Positions 21,176 to 33,119 of a DNA stretch of 64,000 nt are shown one piece after another (within the stretch, counting starts at the first letter, position 1; every line of letters begins with the position of its first letter). The translations under genes were made by a program, and so were the position numbers. This DNA comes from Conchocele bisecta (taxonomy: Eukaryota; Mollusca; Bivalvia; Lucinida; Thyasiridae). The stretch is taken from assembly GCA_029237695.1 (NCBI GenBank), contig CM055278.1:73027188-73091187 (forward strand), read 5' to 3'. The notes beneath the pieces were generated by a model, which had not been told where the DNA came from, did no database searches, and saw nothing but the letters and a program-made list of their open reading frames with translations.

Positions 21176-24100
21176 TAGTAGGGGGGCAAGCACCCATAAC
21201 AATGAATTCTGTTCAACCCGAGAGAGCAAAAGCAACGACTACTTTAAATCAAAGCATTATATCATCCTGAACACGAATCCGGTGTCGGTCAATCAAATCA
21301 GGTGGGACAAATTCATTTTTGGGGTCATTAAGTGCACATGGGTCAAATGAGTGAAAAGCTCACACTATGTTGATAATACGACATGTACTTGCATAACATT
21401 ACAGAGCAATCCGATAAGGTATGTTTTATTGGTGATTATTGTTTTATGGGGCATATACAAAGCAATTCGGTTTGCTCGGTCGTCTCTATCGTTGAGAGTA
21501 TCAACATATTCAAGATGGCCATCAAGCATCAATAGTTAGCCTGAAATGTGTACTTGATTTGATGAATGAAAACAAATAGGCACTTGGATCTTGATCGGAC
21601 GGACGCAGAAAACGCGTTGGATACCATGCATTAATTTTAAATCTAGATGGAGGCTATCAAATCCATATGAATCCAAGATGGACGCCAAATATTCATCACA
21701 ATCAGGCAGCATTATCTACACTATGGTGGACCAAATCTTGGTACTAAGCTAGATATGAACATATTAGTTTGATTTTCATCTGAGATTCGATATTAAAAAT
21801 ATAGATCAATAGTTATGCTCTTCTTAAAGAGCGTGTTTAATTCAAAATGGCCGCCATATTTTCCAAGAACTCGAAAGTTATTGAATATAATGTTTACTTT
21901 TACTTTACTTATGTATACTACTGCATTCTGTTAGGCGGTTAAATGAGTAAGTTGGACACACTTGATTTTGAAGTCATTTGTAATTGTGTTTATTCAAAAT
22001 GGTCGCTTCATTTAGGCTATTTTAATATAGGGTGGTACTAGCAATTGCGCGTTTCTTTTCATTTACTTTTAAATTTCTTTATAGGACAGATTCACTCGTG
22101 TTCAGACTAGTAGATCGCTATATATATACTAGTATATTGTATATGCCCCATAATACACTTGGTGATGCTTGAATTAGGTTGCACTTGTTGTAGAGTCAGA
22201 ATATATAAATATATGTACTGTTTGTTTTAAATATTGTATTTTATTGAGTCTTACGTAATCATATACGTTGTAAATTGCACTGTAATGTCATATATGTATA
22301 CACTACGTATTGCGATTGGTCCATATGCTATAGTTCGGCCATGTTCGCATTACAGTCAGATATTGAACTGTTATATGCTGGTGTGCGGCTACGTACCATG
22401 ACATTTCAATCACGTTAGACTTAATTATAACCAAGATAAAACAATTCATGTAAAATACAACACTAATCAAATAGTATGTATTACAGTTTCTATTTCCATG
22501 AATATCCATACATTCACAAGTGGATATAGCCATATGCATACACTTAAATTACACTGACATATCTAATAATTATCCCATATAACCATACGTCTGTACGGCA
22601 GATCAGCATATTCTATTTCAGCAAAAATTTCCACATGACTGCTTGTATAATCATCGCTGATAAATGGAAATATATTCTCAATTAACATATATTCTCATCA
22701 ACAAAAGTCCCGTCTCCTGCACTGCAATCAATATTGACAGCGTCTATACGTGTCACATATATAAAACATAATATACTGTAACGAATGCTCATGATTTAGA
22801 GGCCTCATATCAGCTATGTGTCAATGTTTAGCTTTACACGTTTCGCTTCCAGGTTAGCTCAAACCCGGTTACGGGAATTGCGGTGTTGTACTGAAAAGTG
22901 GTTGTTTAGTTGATTTGTGTACACTGTTTATCCATGAATCGCAATTGCAACTACCCAAATACGTGTCTCTGTTTGATCTCTTACGATCTTAAGGATATGT
23001 CGTATGTTGGTGTGTATAGACACGGACGGTGGAAACTTTTTGATATAATTCTGGATTAGCATAGAATAATCAACCATGTTCATTTTAATGCATTTAAAGT
23101 AATATATTATATTACACATATGGTTGTGATATTACAATGCACAGTTATGACACTTACAAATACCATGTAAGGACATTATATGACTACAACATATATGATA
23201 ACAGTGTATGGTATTCCCCAAAAACAATTCCTTCATAATTGTGATACATATACATACATATGCATTCAATATACATGTGGATTGTCTTATGACCGCATAA
23301 TACATTTTATAACTTTTATTCTTTCTATGTACCAAACAATTTCATGAATGACCTCAACATACGTTCCATCGTGAATTCACAACATATTGATCTCGATCGC
23401 AGTATAGTTTAATATCCATACGTATGTGACTCACAAATACTGACTCATTACATCCTTCCTATGTACATAGTACATGCCTACCTGTATATGACTTCTTGAT
23501 AGTATAGGCCATCCGAACGCGATTGTATTGTTAATAAACACAGCATATGCCGTTTATGAACTGAGATGTAATGGTCTGGATGACACCTTGCATTCAATTC
23601 GTAGAATAGAGAGTAATGTGAATATGGCTCACAAATACTGGTTATTTATTCATGATGTACTTACATGGCCTAGCACATGGCTACCGGCATATGACTACTT
23701 AAATGACTACTTACTACTTTATTTTGGGCAATAACAACATCATATGTCGTATACAAACAGAGATTCGATGACCATGATCACACCATTGACTCTACATATA
23801 TACGATATGTATGTGTTATATAATTCCCCAATTTCAAGTAATTGATTATGTCTCTTGTTACACCGACACGCACACTCGTAGTGTCAATGTGTAGTGTTTC
23901 CAAGTTATTGGTATTCCAGGTTCATGTTACTGTCGTCAATATTACGACTTTGTTAAAATAATAAATTTGTCGATAAATACTTTTCAGGTATAAATGGTGG
24001 GAATATAACGTATGCAAATGCAATTCAGTGTCTTCTATAGCGCACTAATGTGAACATTAGCATAATACTTATATAGCTCAAGATGTGGTGGCGTGGTTTT

Positions 24101-25190
24101 CGTTTTTATATCAAAAAGCTAAGCATACTTCTTTGCTATGAAAGAACGCTGCTTTCATTATGTGGGAAGTGAATAATGGTAGTTGTTACGTAGCCAGTCA
24201 AGTTCAGAATTCATCAACTTCCCTTTGATATGTCAATCGCTGTGCCTACCGTGTCGTGTACCGCATTAATAAATTGATTATCGTTTTTCATAGATAGATA
24301 GAAGTGTATCCATGTTGGCGGTCATCTTTGATTTACGTTTGTTTGCGGCGACAGATAATTCGAGACAGTTTGGAACACAAGCCTCGCACTTTTAAAATAT
24401 TACAAATATTATTTCCAATTATGTTTCATTTATTTTCTACTTTGTCGATCAACATGCAGCGCCTAAGAGCTTAAGCGATACTTAGCGGCCATCTTGATTA
24501 TTCCAACATGGTCAAATAATAAGTATATTAGATGGACTCATTCATTTTTTCAAAGAACACATTCAATAATAACAAAAAAGGCAAATAACTGAAATATAAA
24601 TGTGCATGAAAATATAGCTATATATTTTTGTTATTCCACACACATTTATTGCACGTCTGTGTAAATATTTGGCGGCCATCTTTATATGTATATGAATTTT
24701 TCAGTGGTGAATTGTTTTTATATGTTATCAAAACGTATGTATATGTATGTAAACGCATACTGTAAGTACCAAACGCCATATAATAATCAAGTCAGAATAT
24801 ATTTAAGACAAAATGTTGATACCTGGCGGCCATCTTGAAAATCGCAAAATACACACCGGTTTGAACCACCATAAAAACGAAGCGTCTCATATATGTCCTA
24901 AGGAAGAATATTCAACAATTTAAACAACTTTATCTGATATTTGAAGCATGATATGCACGTACATGTCCATCTACTGATATAAAATATGTTTTTGAACTCA
25001 TTTGACCTCTTTGCACTTAATGACTTCAAAAGTGACCTTGTCCCACCTAATTTGATTGACCAACACCGAATTCATGTTCAGGAATATATGATGTATCAAT
25101 CTAGCATAGTCGTCGCTTTTGCTCTCTTAGGTTGAACAGAAATCGTTTTTAAGCCACTTCTCTTCAAGGTGCCCCTCCACTATTGAGTCT
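21176..25190. mobile_element. Family W 4-kb foldback element with motif-bearing arms
   Basis: The terminal ~180 bp (21176-21352 and 25000-25190) are inverted repeats sharing CTGTTCAACC, GAGAGCAAAAGC, GGTCAATCAAAT, AGGTGGGACAA and GTCATTAAGTGCA. Similarity continues inward to about 22030 and 24310. Each arm carries four AAGATGGCCGCC-type motifs, forward at 21511, 21674, 21843 and 21994 and inverted at 24824, 24671, 24485 and 24317, so each arm is a diverged array of ~160-bp units. The 2.3-kb centre (22030-24310) is very AT-rich with chance ORFs only. No transposase was found, so it is non-autonomous. Confidence 0.75.
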
Positions 25191-25269
25191 ACGTTCATCA
25201 GTGGTGGTTAGGTAACGGTGGGAACTCCAACGAATTGTGTAACCTTGTCTGACAAATTTGACATAAAGA

Positions 25270-25625
25270 CACTACCGTATTTTTACGGCCTGGCAATGCA
25301 AAAACAATAAATTTTCGATACTATTAAATTGTATCGAAATTTAAGAATTAGCCTTCTTTTTGTTTTGTGAAATTTGGTCAAATATTGAGAAATGGTGTAA
25401 CTAAGAAAACAAAAGTTAAATGTTGACAATCGGCCTACTAATTCTGAAATTGAAAAAAAATCCCCATGTTAAATCCCCATAGACATATAAGATGTCTATG
25501 GAGATTTAAAATGGGGATATGTTTTCTCAATAAAATCAGTAGTGGACCAAATTTCACGAAATAAAAGAAGGCTCATTCTTAAATGTTGCTATAATTTAAT
25601 ATTATCGAAAACAGTATAGTAGTTT
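25270..25625. mobile_element. Family X TIR element, ~355 bp
   Basis: The left arm TTTTCGATACTATTAAATTG pairs with ATTTAATATTATCGAAAAC at right. Inside, GCCTTCTTTTTGTTTTGTGA pairs with TCACGAAATAAAAGAAGG. The centre is a stem CCCCATAGACATATAAG / GATGTCTATGGAG. Confidence 0.75.
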
Positions 25626-25697
25626 ACATATCCTTCATTTGGGCAGGTTCGTGAAACAGACAGTAGCCTGGTAAGTCTTTATTTACACACACACGTA

Positions 25698-25901
25698 TGC
25701 CACCGCCCGTGCTAATCCTGCCACTATTTGTCAATTTCTTTAATTCAAAACATCTAAATATTTTCTTTGAAATCAAGCGTCTTGATTGACAGAGACTAAG
25801 CTGTGTTACAGATCAGGCTCTGACAATCAAATTGCTTGGATACGAGTTGCCAATGGCAATACATGTTGATAATTTCGGCAAGATTAACGCAGGCGGTTGC
25901 G
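25698..25901. mobile_element. Family A foldback MITE (copy 5)
   Basis: The ends are GCCACCGCCCGTGCTAATCC and GGCAAGATTAACGCAGGCGG; the inner stem uses AAGCGTCTTGATTGACAGAG. A near-complete copy. Confidence 0.7.
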
Positions 25902-26418
25902 TATACATATTTTCAAAACTGTACTATTATAACAATGTTGTAGACTACAGAGCTCCAGATAAGCTGCGTATTTGCTTAAATACCCTATTAACATTGCCAA
26001 AAACCAATTCAAATCAGAAGTAGCGAGTATCAAAAAGCAATACAAAATCTGTGGTACCTTTATCATGCTTCAGAAAACAATAGACAGACCACAAATATAG
26101 CATAGTGTTCCTTATTTCCATGAAAACGCATGTTGGTATGTCATTTTACCCAATTAAAATGTTGAAATACCCAATTGCTTCAGAAATGGTGGAGTGAAAA
26201 TACTCAATTACTAATTCCTTAGCTGGAGCCCTGGACAATACCGCTTGCCCTGATAAAGATTTGTTTTGGAATATTGACATAAACATACAATAATGATAGT
26301 CATTACAGCCATTTATAGCAAGCTTACGGTTGGGAATCTGCCTGGACCGACGCGAAAATGATACCGGTACTGGAACTTTAAGACATGTTGATCACATGAT
26401 CCAACATGCATTAAGAAA
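25902..26418. other. No feature recognised
   Basis: No gene or repeat family was identified. Confidence 0.35.
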
Positions 26419-26602
26419 CACTGCCATGCCACTTTGTACCTTCGGACATCTGCGTAATTTAATGGAATATGTTTACAAAATGTACAAATGGCGTCAAACG
26501 TTATTCCGCATGTACGAAACATATTGTAAATTTTGTAAACGTATTTCATGAAATTACGCAGATGTCCGAAGGTACAAAATCGTATGGCGTGTCTCATTTT
26601 AC
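26419..26602. mobile_element. Family D foldback element (copy 5, short)
   Basis: GCCATGCCACTTTGTACC and TTCGGACATCTGCGTAATTT pair with GAAATTACGCAGATGTCCGA and AGGTACAAAATCGTATGGCG. Its central part is shorter than in other copies. Confidence 0.75.
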
Positions 26603-26782
26603 AGTAGTGTTCAGAGTTTACACATGGCGTTTTTGTTTCCCCCACATTCGGCTCACGTTTACGCTACGTTTGCCAGTTCCTGAGGCTGATGTGCGTTTCC
26701 CCGTTTTATATTCACTGGGCATGCTCAGTGATACAAAAACGGTGAAACGTTTCCGATGTTTTCAGGCGTTTTCATCAGAAAC

Positions 26783-26900
26783 GTTTAAAGGGGCATATCA
26801 GGATATTTTTTATTAAAAATTACTATACAAATAAAAACTTCTTTTCGTCATGGCCCCGTGTAAAGTGGTTTATTTGAAGATATATGATATAAATGTTATA
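26783..26900. mobile_element. Family M half element (copy 2)
   Basis: TTTAAAGGGGCATATCAGGA through CATGGCCCCGTGTAAAGTGG matches the left half of 7393-7786. The right half is absent. Confidence 0.65.
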
Positions 26901-26981
26901 TCGGACACAATTACGTTACATTTCCCCTGCTCTGCTCTGTTCTGTTCTGACAGTGACACTGATAAAAGATTAACACACTGA

Positions 26982-27017
26982 GATGCGTGGTGTCCGGTTT
27001 AGAGAGGGACTTCTGTA
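26982..27017. mobile_element. Family B end fragment
   Basis: GGTGTCCGGTTTAGAGAGGG followed by ACTTCTGTAC: one terminus only. Confidence 0.55.
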
Positions 27018-27277
27018 CAATTATGATATATAAATATATGTAAATATATTACCGGGCTGTATGTTGAAATATTCACGAGACGAATATCTCCAGAAAATGG
27101 TAAATTCCGCATGTATGCTTGTCTGATGACGTCATTAATGGTCAATGACCTATTAACTTCTTATGGCTAGGAGAATTGTACAACTAATTGTTCGAAAGCA
27201 TAAAATAACCTATTATAGTTGCACACGCAACGACAGGCAGCAATACCAGTATTAAATAATGAGGCTGACGAACTGAA

Positions 27278-27500
27278 ATGTGTGCTGTGACTGGAGAAAT
27301 GGTACTTATCGGTTTTGCGACCAGTGTAGATCCAGATCAGGCTGTGCATCCGCACAGTCTGATCAGTATCGACACTGTTCCATCATACTTCTAAAATGAA
27401 TGCAGATCGTTGTCGGGCTACATCAGTGTGCTGTTTGATCAGGAGCTACACTGGCCACAAATCCCATAAGCCCCATTTCTCCAATCACGGCCACGTATAG
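27278..27500. mobile_element. Family C MITE (copy 4)
   Basis: GTGCTGTGACTGGAGAAATG at left, CCCCATTTCTCCAATCACGG at right. The interior has CAGGCTGTGCATCCGCACAG. Confidence 0.75.
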
Positions 27501-27546
27501 TTCCCGGCTGAGAAAAGCAATCATACGACGTGTAAATCAGCTTAAA

Positions 27547-27613
27547 TTCCAGTATCCTATTTCACCAACATTGCTAGAAAAGTATACTTTGCAATGTTGA
27601 TGAAATAGGCTAC
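27547..27613. mobile_element. Family K internal-deletion derivative (copy 2)
   Basis: Only the two TIRs remain: CCTATTTCACCAACATTGC and AAGTATACTTTGCAATGTTG followed by ATGAAATAGGC. The 240-bp interior seen at 5634-5943 is gone. Confidence 0.75.
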
Positions 27614-27663
27614 TGATCAGCCTGAACTTTCAAAAACTTGTCCAATATTTCTGAAATTGTATA

Positions 27664-28386
27664 ACGTGACTGGAGAAATGGGACTTGTGACCAGTGTAAT
27701 TCCTGCTGATATAGCACACTCCCGTAACCTGATAACGATCGTTATTGGATAAAATAGACGTTCACAATTTATTAAAAATCATAATACACTAGTGTAATAA
27801 ATATGCAAATGATGCCAGTACACAAAGCACGCTATGTGGTGATTTACAGCTTCAATGCATTGTGCTGTGCTTATGCAATAAATAAAATCTACATTTGTGT
27901 TGATTTAATATGTTATTTATTAAACTCGTTGACTGATGTCATAAGAAACTCAACATAGCCTCGTTTCTTATGAAATCAGCAAATTGTTTTTAAGAATATC
28001 ATATTAAATCATCGTTCATATACAGTGGAACCTCTCTAAACCGGACACCAGACACATTATGTTATCATATTTTGATGGGTTTCTTGATCATTTACGTCAG
28101 GTGATAATGCCTGTTCATGATCGTACAGCACACCAGTATGGCTCGAATTTGTCAAATACCTGATTTACAGTGAAACCTCTCTAAACCGGACACCCTGGGG
28201 ACCTCCCAGGGTGTCCGGTTTAGAGAGGTTTCACTGTACATTTGCTAGAAGCACGACTGCAGTTTAATTGATCTATTGGCGAACAGTGCAGATTCTGATC
28301 ACATTGTGCAAATGCATATGCTGATATAGATCTACACTTATCACCAAACCCATAAACCCCATTTCTCATGTCACAGCCACAAATAT
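27664..28386. mobile_element. Family C MITE split by inserted DNA (copies 5/6)
   Basis: The left half 27664-27750 (GTGACTGGAGAAATGGGACT, CCCGTAACCTGATAACGATC) and right half 28268-28386 (GGCGAACAGTGCAGATTCTG, CCATTTCTCATGTCACAGCC) are complementary portions of one family C element. About 520 bp lie between, including a complete family B element. Confidence 0.6.
28021..28239. mobile_element. Family B element (copy 5, best preserved)
   Basis: It starts ACAGTGGAACCTCTCTAAAC; the interior has GGTGATAATGCCTGTTCATG. It ends with a perfect hairpin, AAACCTCTCTAAACCGGACA / TGTCCGGTTTAGAGAGGTTT. This copy defines the family layout. Confidence 0.85.
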
Positions 28387-29067
28387 ATATTGCTATTTTC
28401 GCATAATAAATCACCATATACATTTTATACATGGTACATGTACAAGGGAATTTCGTTTTCGTAATAACAGCAACACTTTGTCACGAAATAAAAAGTAAGT
28501 TCATTCTTACATTTTGCAAAAATATAATTTGAAAACAAAAGTGTTTTTGCAATGTTTATTCAACCGTAAACTGTTGACAAGTTTATATGAAACAGACTGT
28601 AAATCTGGCATTGAATGTATTCTATTAGGCCATAAAAAGTACTTTGGTTCTCAGACACGGGGTTTGCGTAATGTGACGCGGGAGGGGGGATTTTTTTATA
28701 TATACTTTTTGTTTAAGTTATTCGATTCTGATATTTTTCAAGTCGCCAGATGCAAATATGTTCTATAACGTTACTATAACCTCTTTAGACATGAAAACAT
28801 CACTAGATTTCCGTCAGATGATTGGGTTTAACATATTTTGCAGGGTAGTGTTTTTTATTGAACATGTGGCGAATTTACAGCACCACTGTATTTCTCCATA
28901 ACGATATTATGCTCGACGCGCAGGGATTTTTCTGACTCGGCGATATCTGAGAACCAAAGTATTTTTGTATGGCCTAATGTTCCCCAAACTGAATTAATTA
29001 CAGCGAACATTGTAAATCCTGATCTGAGTATGCGAGTCGTAGGCTACGCTATTTTCAAAGTTAATTA
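28387..29067. other. No gene; weak long inverted relation
   Basis: Phrases near 28630 (GGCCATAAAAAGTACTTTGG, TTCTCAGACAC) and 28950-28980 (CTGAGAACCAAAGTATTTTT, GTATGGCC) are inverted partners, so this may be a ~350-bp element spanning about 28625-28980. No coding signal. Confidence 0.45.
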
Positions 29068-29648
29068 CACTGCCACCTGCGCTAATGTTGCCACTTCTTG
29101 TCAATTTCTTTATTTCAAAATACATGAATATTGTGCTTTGAATCAAGCAGCTTGATTTGCTACAGCTCAGGCTCAGACGATTGTATTGCTTAATAGCGAA
29201 TGAGGGATCGTAGCTACTTATCTCCCGTTGAATTTATTTATAGAAATCCGGTCCAAATTGTGTAGTTTAGGGCATTGTTAAAAAGGGGCGAATATAGCAC
29301 GATATTTATTATGACAAGGAGCAATTATAGTATCTGTGAGTTTGACTAGTGTTGATCCAGATTGTCCTACATATCTGATTCGGGACTGCATTATTTGCCA
29401 GCTTCATATTTTCACACGTATTAATGTTATTGCAATCAATGGAGACTCAGATCAGACTGCAGTCTGATCTGGGTCTGCTCTGTTCGAAAAACGTAATTGT
29501 TGTGCTATTCAGTAAGAAATAAACGCTGAAAGACAGCAAAGGACCGGATATCTATAAATATAGTTGCAAAGGGAAATAACTAGCTACGAGCTCTCATTAC
29601 CGACATATGTTCAGAAACCGTGATAGGCAAGATCAACGCAGGTGGTTA
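29068..29648. mobile_element. Family A element, apparently interrupted (copy 6)
   Basis: The left part 29068-29210 (GCCACCTGCGCTAATGTTGC ... TTGTATTGCTTAATAGCGAA) and an end fragment 29600-29648 (GGCAAGATCAACGCAGGTGG) are the two sides of a family A element. The ~390 bp between them is unclassified, though it includes a stem GACTCAGATCAGACTGCAGT / CTGATCTGGGTC. Confidence 0.5.
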
Positions 29649-29904
29649 TGTATCCAACGTGGGCCGTGTTGCCACGGAAACTAAACCGGATGAGGAAATG
29701 TCCGTTTCTCGTAAATGTCATTGGTCGACATTTACACAGGGGAAATGACGTCATCCCAGATAGACTACTACTATCGGAATAGATTCTTCGCTGACGTATT
29801 ATGGATTAATATGACATTATTTAAACAATTAATTGTCTACAAAATGTCACAGTTATCCAGAAAGTTGAACACGCGATCGGACAATGACATAATTTACAAT
29901 AAAA

Positions 29905-30190
29905 CATAGTGAATACAAGGCTTGTGTATTTTGATACCAAGTGTATCAGGGAAGGCTAGGAAACGCGTAGGAATTATTAGGCTCGCCAAGGAATTCCGAC
30001 AGTTTCCGAGACGAGCCCGATAAACTTTATATCAAAACACACATTCATGGTATTCTATTTATCAGGTAACGTTTTTATGACGCCGTTCGACCAATTTGTT
30101 GTAACCCGGATAATTATGTTATTCATCAATACGTACATGTATGCGGCCAATACAAACCTCATTACCTGATAACTATGTATTATTCCGCGG
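29905..30190. repeat. Family R repeat (copy 1)
   Basis: TGTGTATTTTGATACCAAGT, ATTCCGACAGTTTCCGA, and ACCTCATTACCTGATAACTA match 35450-35808. An inner inverted pair (TTTTGATACC / ATATCAAAAC) is present. Confidence 0.6.
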
Positions 30191-30222
30191 GTGAATGTGA
30201 ACAGCATTACAAAGCAGCGTGT

Positions 30223-30644
30223 TGTAAACATCTATTGTCAATATTAACTCGCAGTACAGCAGTTTGATTGGCTGTGCCTGAGCTGTAGTCTGCGATAATC
30301 TTGCCAACTTGTCAACGTTACTAAACATCTATTGTCAATATCAACTCGCAATACAGCAGTTTGATTGGCCGTGCATGTGTAGCCTGCGTTAATATTGCCA
30401 GGATGTCAACGTTTCTAAACATCTATTGTCAATATTAACTCGCAATACAGCAGTCTGATTGGCTGTGCCTGAGCGTTAATCTCGCGTTAAGCCTACGTTA
30501 ATCTTGCCAAGATGTCAACGTTTCTGAACATCTATTGGCAATACCAACTCGCAATCAATCAGTTTGATTGGCTGTGCCTGAGCTGTAGCTCAAGCATTCT
30601 GTTTGAAATAAATTGACAGATATCGGCAAGATTAGCGCAGGCGG
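30223..30644. repeat. ~100-bp tandem array derived from family A
   Basis: Four units of about 95-107 bp. Each has AACATCTATTGTCAATATTA, ACTCGCAATACAGCAG, TTTGATTGGCTGTGCCTGAG, a degenerate CTGCGTTAATCTTGCC, and TGTCAACGTTTCTAAACATC. The unit is half of a family A foldback. The last unit ends with a normal family A terminus GGCAAGATTAGCGCAGGCGG. Confidence 0.85.
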
Positions 30645-31237
30645 TGTGTATCGTTTCTGCACCGAATGGGAGAAAATAAAAGTTACAACCCTGACGTTTA
30701 TTCTGCAGTTTATTGTTATTTAATGGAGCAGTTCAAAATTACACATTTGGTCACACCTCACTGGCCGATTTTATCTATAAATAAATGCATACCTGTATCT
30801 ATTTATAGACTATATGCATACACATACCGATTTACATACGACAGACGATAAATGTTAGCAAACCTGTGTAACACTACAGGATAGAATTTGACTTCGAAAG
30901 TAGATCCAAAATGTATTATGACCGTGATATGTACATACACGCGCAATAATGCATTTTATGACATCACCAGGTACACGTATTCTGTATTTATATTATAATT
31001 ATGATGTATGTTGTTACAACGTTACAACGACCATGTTGTATTTTGTTTTTGTTTAAACATGTTAATTAGTAAAATCTTCAAACATATTAATATTGTAGTA
31101 GCGTTATGTGTTAACGTGTAGCTTTCTCGTTATAAATAGTGAACGTGAACCCGTCGTCACCATGGTAACGTTACAACCAAGTGGATTGAATACAATAGTT
31201 TGGCGAGCAAATTTATGTCGACATAGTATCAACCTGG
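30645..31237. other. No feature recognised
   Basis: No coding exon or repeat family was identified. A short open frame at 30666-30851 has no recognisable motif. Confidence 0.35.
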
Positions 31238-31290
31238 GGCACGTTTCACTAAACTCGCACGACTAAGACATTCGTAAGTGGAAAACTACG
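31238..31290. mobile_element. Family F half element
   Basis: GGGGCACGTTTCACTAAACT followed by CGCACGACTAAGACATTCGT: the left end of the family seen whole at 51979 and 53378. It runs straight into family G sequence. Confidence 0.6.
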
Positions 31291-31375
31291 GAGCCCCGCA
31301 GGGGACATGGATGTTTTTTTATTAATTCATTCCCGCGAAATAACAATTCGTTCCCTCAATTTAAAGAATATTTAC
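31291..31375. repeat. Family G fragment (copy 2)
   Basis: GAGCCCCGCAGGGGACATGG, a T-run, then AACAATTCGTTCCCTC. Only about two short units. Confidence 0.65.
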
Positions 31376-31562
31376 AAGAATATTTGCTTTGACAGCCGAT
31401 TCTTGCAAATCGTGCGTGTATTTGTTCGCATTGAATGATATGTACACGTGTGTGAACATTCTTCGTATTCGGGAAACACGTTAATGTTATAATCACATTC
31501 ATTAAGAATATATATTTTTAAGACCCAGGATCAACTGATCACCCGCCAAACGCTTAATATGA

Positions 31563-31638
31563 ATATAACCCAAATTGTCTGGCTGTCACGCAGGGCGAAA
31601 TCGCCCTGCGTGACAGCCAGAAAATTCGGGTTAATTTG
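31563..31638. repeat. Family O hairpin (copy 2)
   Basis: CTGGCTGTCACGCAGGGCGA pairs perfectly with TCGCCCTGCGTGACAGCCAG; the loop is a few bases. Compensating differences from copy 1 (TGTCACGC for TGTAACGC on both arms) are notable. Confidence 0.85.
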
Positions 31639-31810
31639 AATCCGGCTCTGATATTGCATGTATCCCATTTTCTGCAACGCCGATATCGATTTTGAAATAA
31701 AAACAATAATTTAGTGTAAAAGACTTCGAAAGTTGACACAAACTTCATAGCTCATGCAGAATTCATGCTCGATCTATGTTGCTTGTTTAATGCATAACGG
31801 GTGTTTCATC

Positions 31811-31923
31811 GATTTAATGGTGGACAGTGCAGATACTGATCAGACCGTGCGGATGCACGTGCTGATCTGGCTATACGCTGGTCTCAACACCCATAAGCCC
31901 AATTTCTCCAGCCACAGACACGA
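31811..31923. mobile_element. Family C right half (copy 7)
   Basis: GGTGGACAGTGCAGATACTG through CCCAATTTCTCCAGCCACAG. The left half is absent. Confidence 0.65.
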
Positions 31924-32058
31924 GTAAGTTCGATAGAGTCTGTTCTTGGGCAATTGTGTCTGGAAATGTATTGTTTTACTATCGAACCTCACTAAACCCG
32001 GGACGCAAACTGTTGAAACAAAATATTGAGAAAATTCACTGTAATTGATTTTTAACAT

Positions 32059-32131
32059 ACAGTGAAACCGCTCTAAACCGGACACCCTGGGAGGTCTTCA
32101 TGGTGTCCGGTTTAGAGAGGTTCCACTGTAA
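32059..32131. mobile_element. Family B hairpin (copy 6)
   Basis: ACAGTGAAACCGCTCTAAAC pairs with GTTTAGAGAGGTTCCACTGT around CACCCTGGGAGGTC. Confidence 0.75.
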
Positions 32132-33119
32132 ATCAGGAATATGACCATTATGTGGCATACATATATCTTTGCAATCATGAACATGCATTAGTATCTGAGA
32201 TGGATTTCCAAGAAACTTCTTAAAATGAGATGATATCAAGTCATCAAAATGGTTTATTAGCTGTATGCTTCCAGCCATCACATCGATATGGTTACACGAC
32301 AAAGCAATAATACAACACATATAACCATCGGAATGGCCTTGATAGTTCCTGTCAATTTGAAATGATTGGCATATGGACGTCAAATACATGACACAATATC
32401 TCAACCACAACAAACTGATAGTGACATGATATGATGCTTGGTATAATAGATTGAACACATATGAATATGTAAAACCCTACTCATATAAGTATACCCCCAC
32501 CCCCACCACCTTACTTCTACCCCTGCATTTGTGTCTCCCTCTCTTCATATATATTGTTAAATATTGATGCTTGTATATTTTGTTTTCATAAATCGCATAC
32601 AAAATTGGTTTATAATAGTAATATAATGTATCACAGTAATATGCCATGCCATGTACGTAACATTCATGCTGTCACGTGATCTGGGAGACGAATTCATATA
32701 AGTCATATGGCTTGTTTTCGAATCCAACCTTTCTTGTATTGTAATGTATAGTGTTACTTGTAATTCATAAATAAATATTGTTTAAACGAACACATATGAC
32801 TATTTAGCTGGAACACTGATATACTGGGACCAGTCAGTGAAGGTCATAATTTACTATATGACACACAGAGCTCAGCCCCAGATGAGGTACACAATTATAT
32901 ATACTTAAAAGCAATTATACGCTCGTAATTTGGTTGTGCACATCCATAGATCTGACTTACAATTTACCCGCAAAGTCCTGCACATCTAGGTCTCCAGAAA
33001 TATGGAGAACGGGACTAGGGACAGCAGATTGGTTACACGATTGGTTACCCTCGCCCATATATCGAAACCCAAAAGTCGCGAGAGTGCGTGTGTCACTAGA
33101 TACATGAATTACTATGCTG
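32132..33119. other. No feature recognised
   Basis: A minus-strand open frame (32036-32458) overlaps the hairpin and shows no motif. CCCCCACCCCCACC occurs near 32495. No exon is supported. Confidence 0.35.

Noticed and set aside
26313..26816. Open frames on both strands
   Set aside because: They follow the palindromic family D element, which makes mirror-image frames.
32036..32458. 140-residue minus-strand open frame
   Set aside because: Its start lies in the family B hairpin, no domain, signal or splice support was seen, and such a length is expected by chance.
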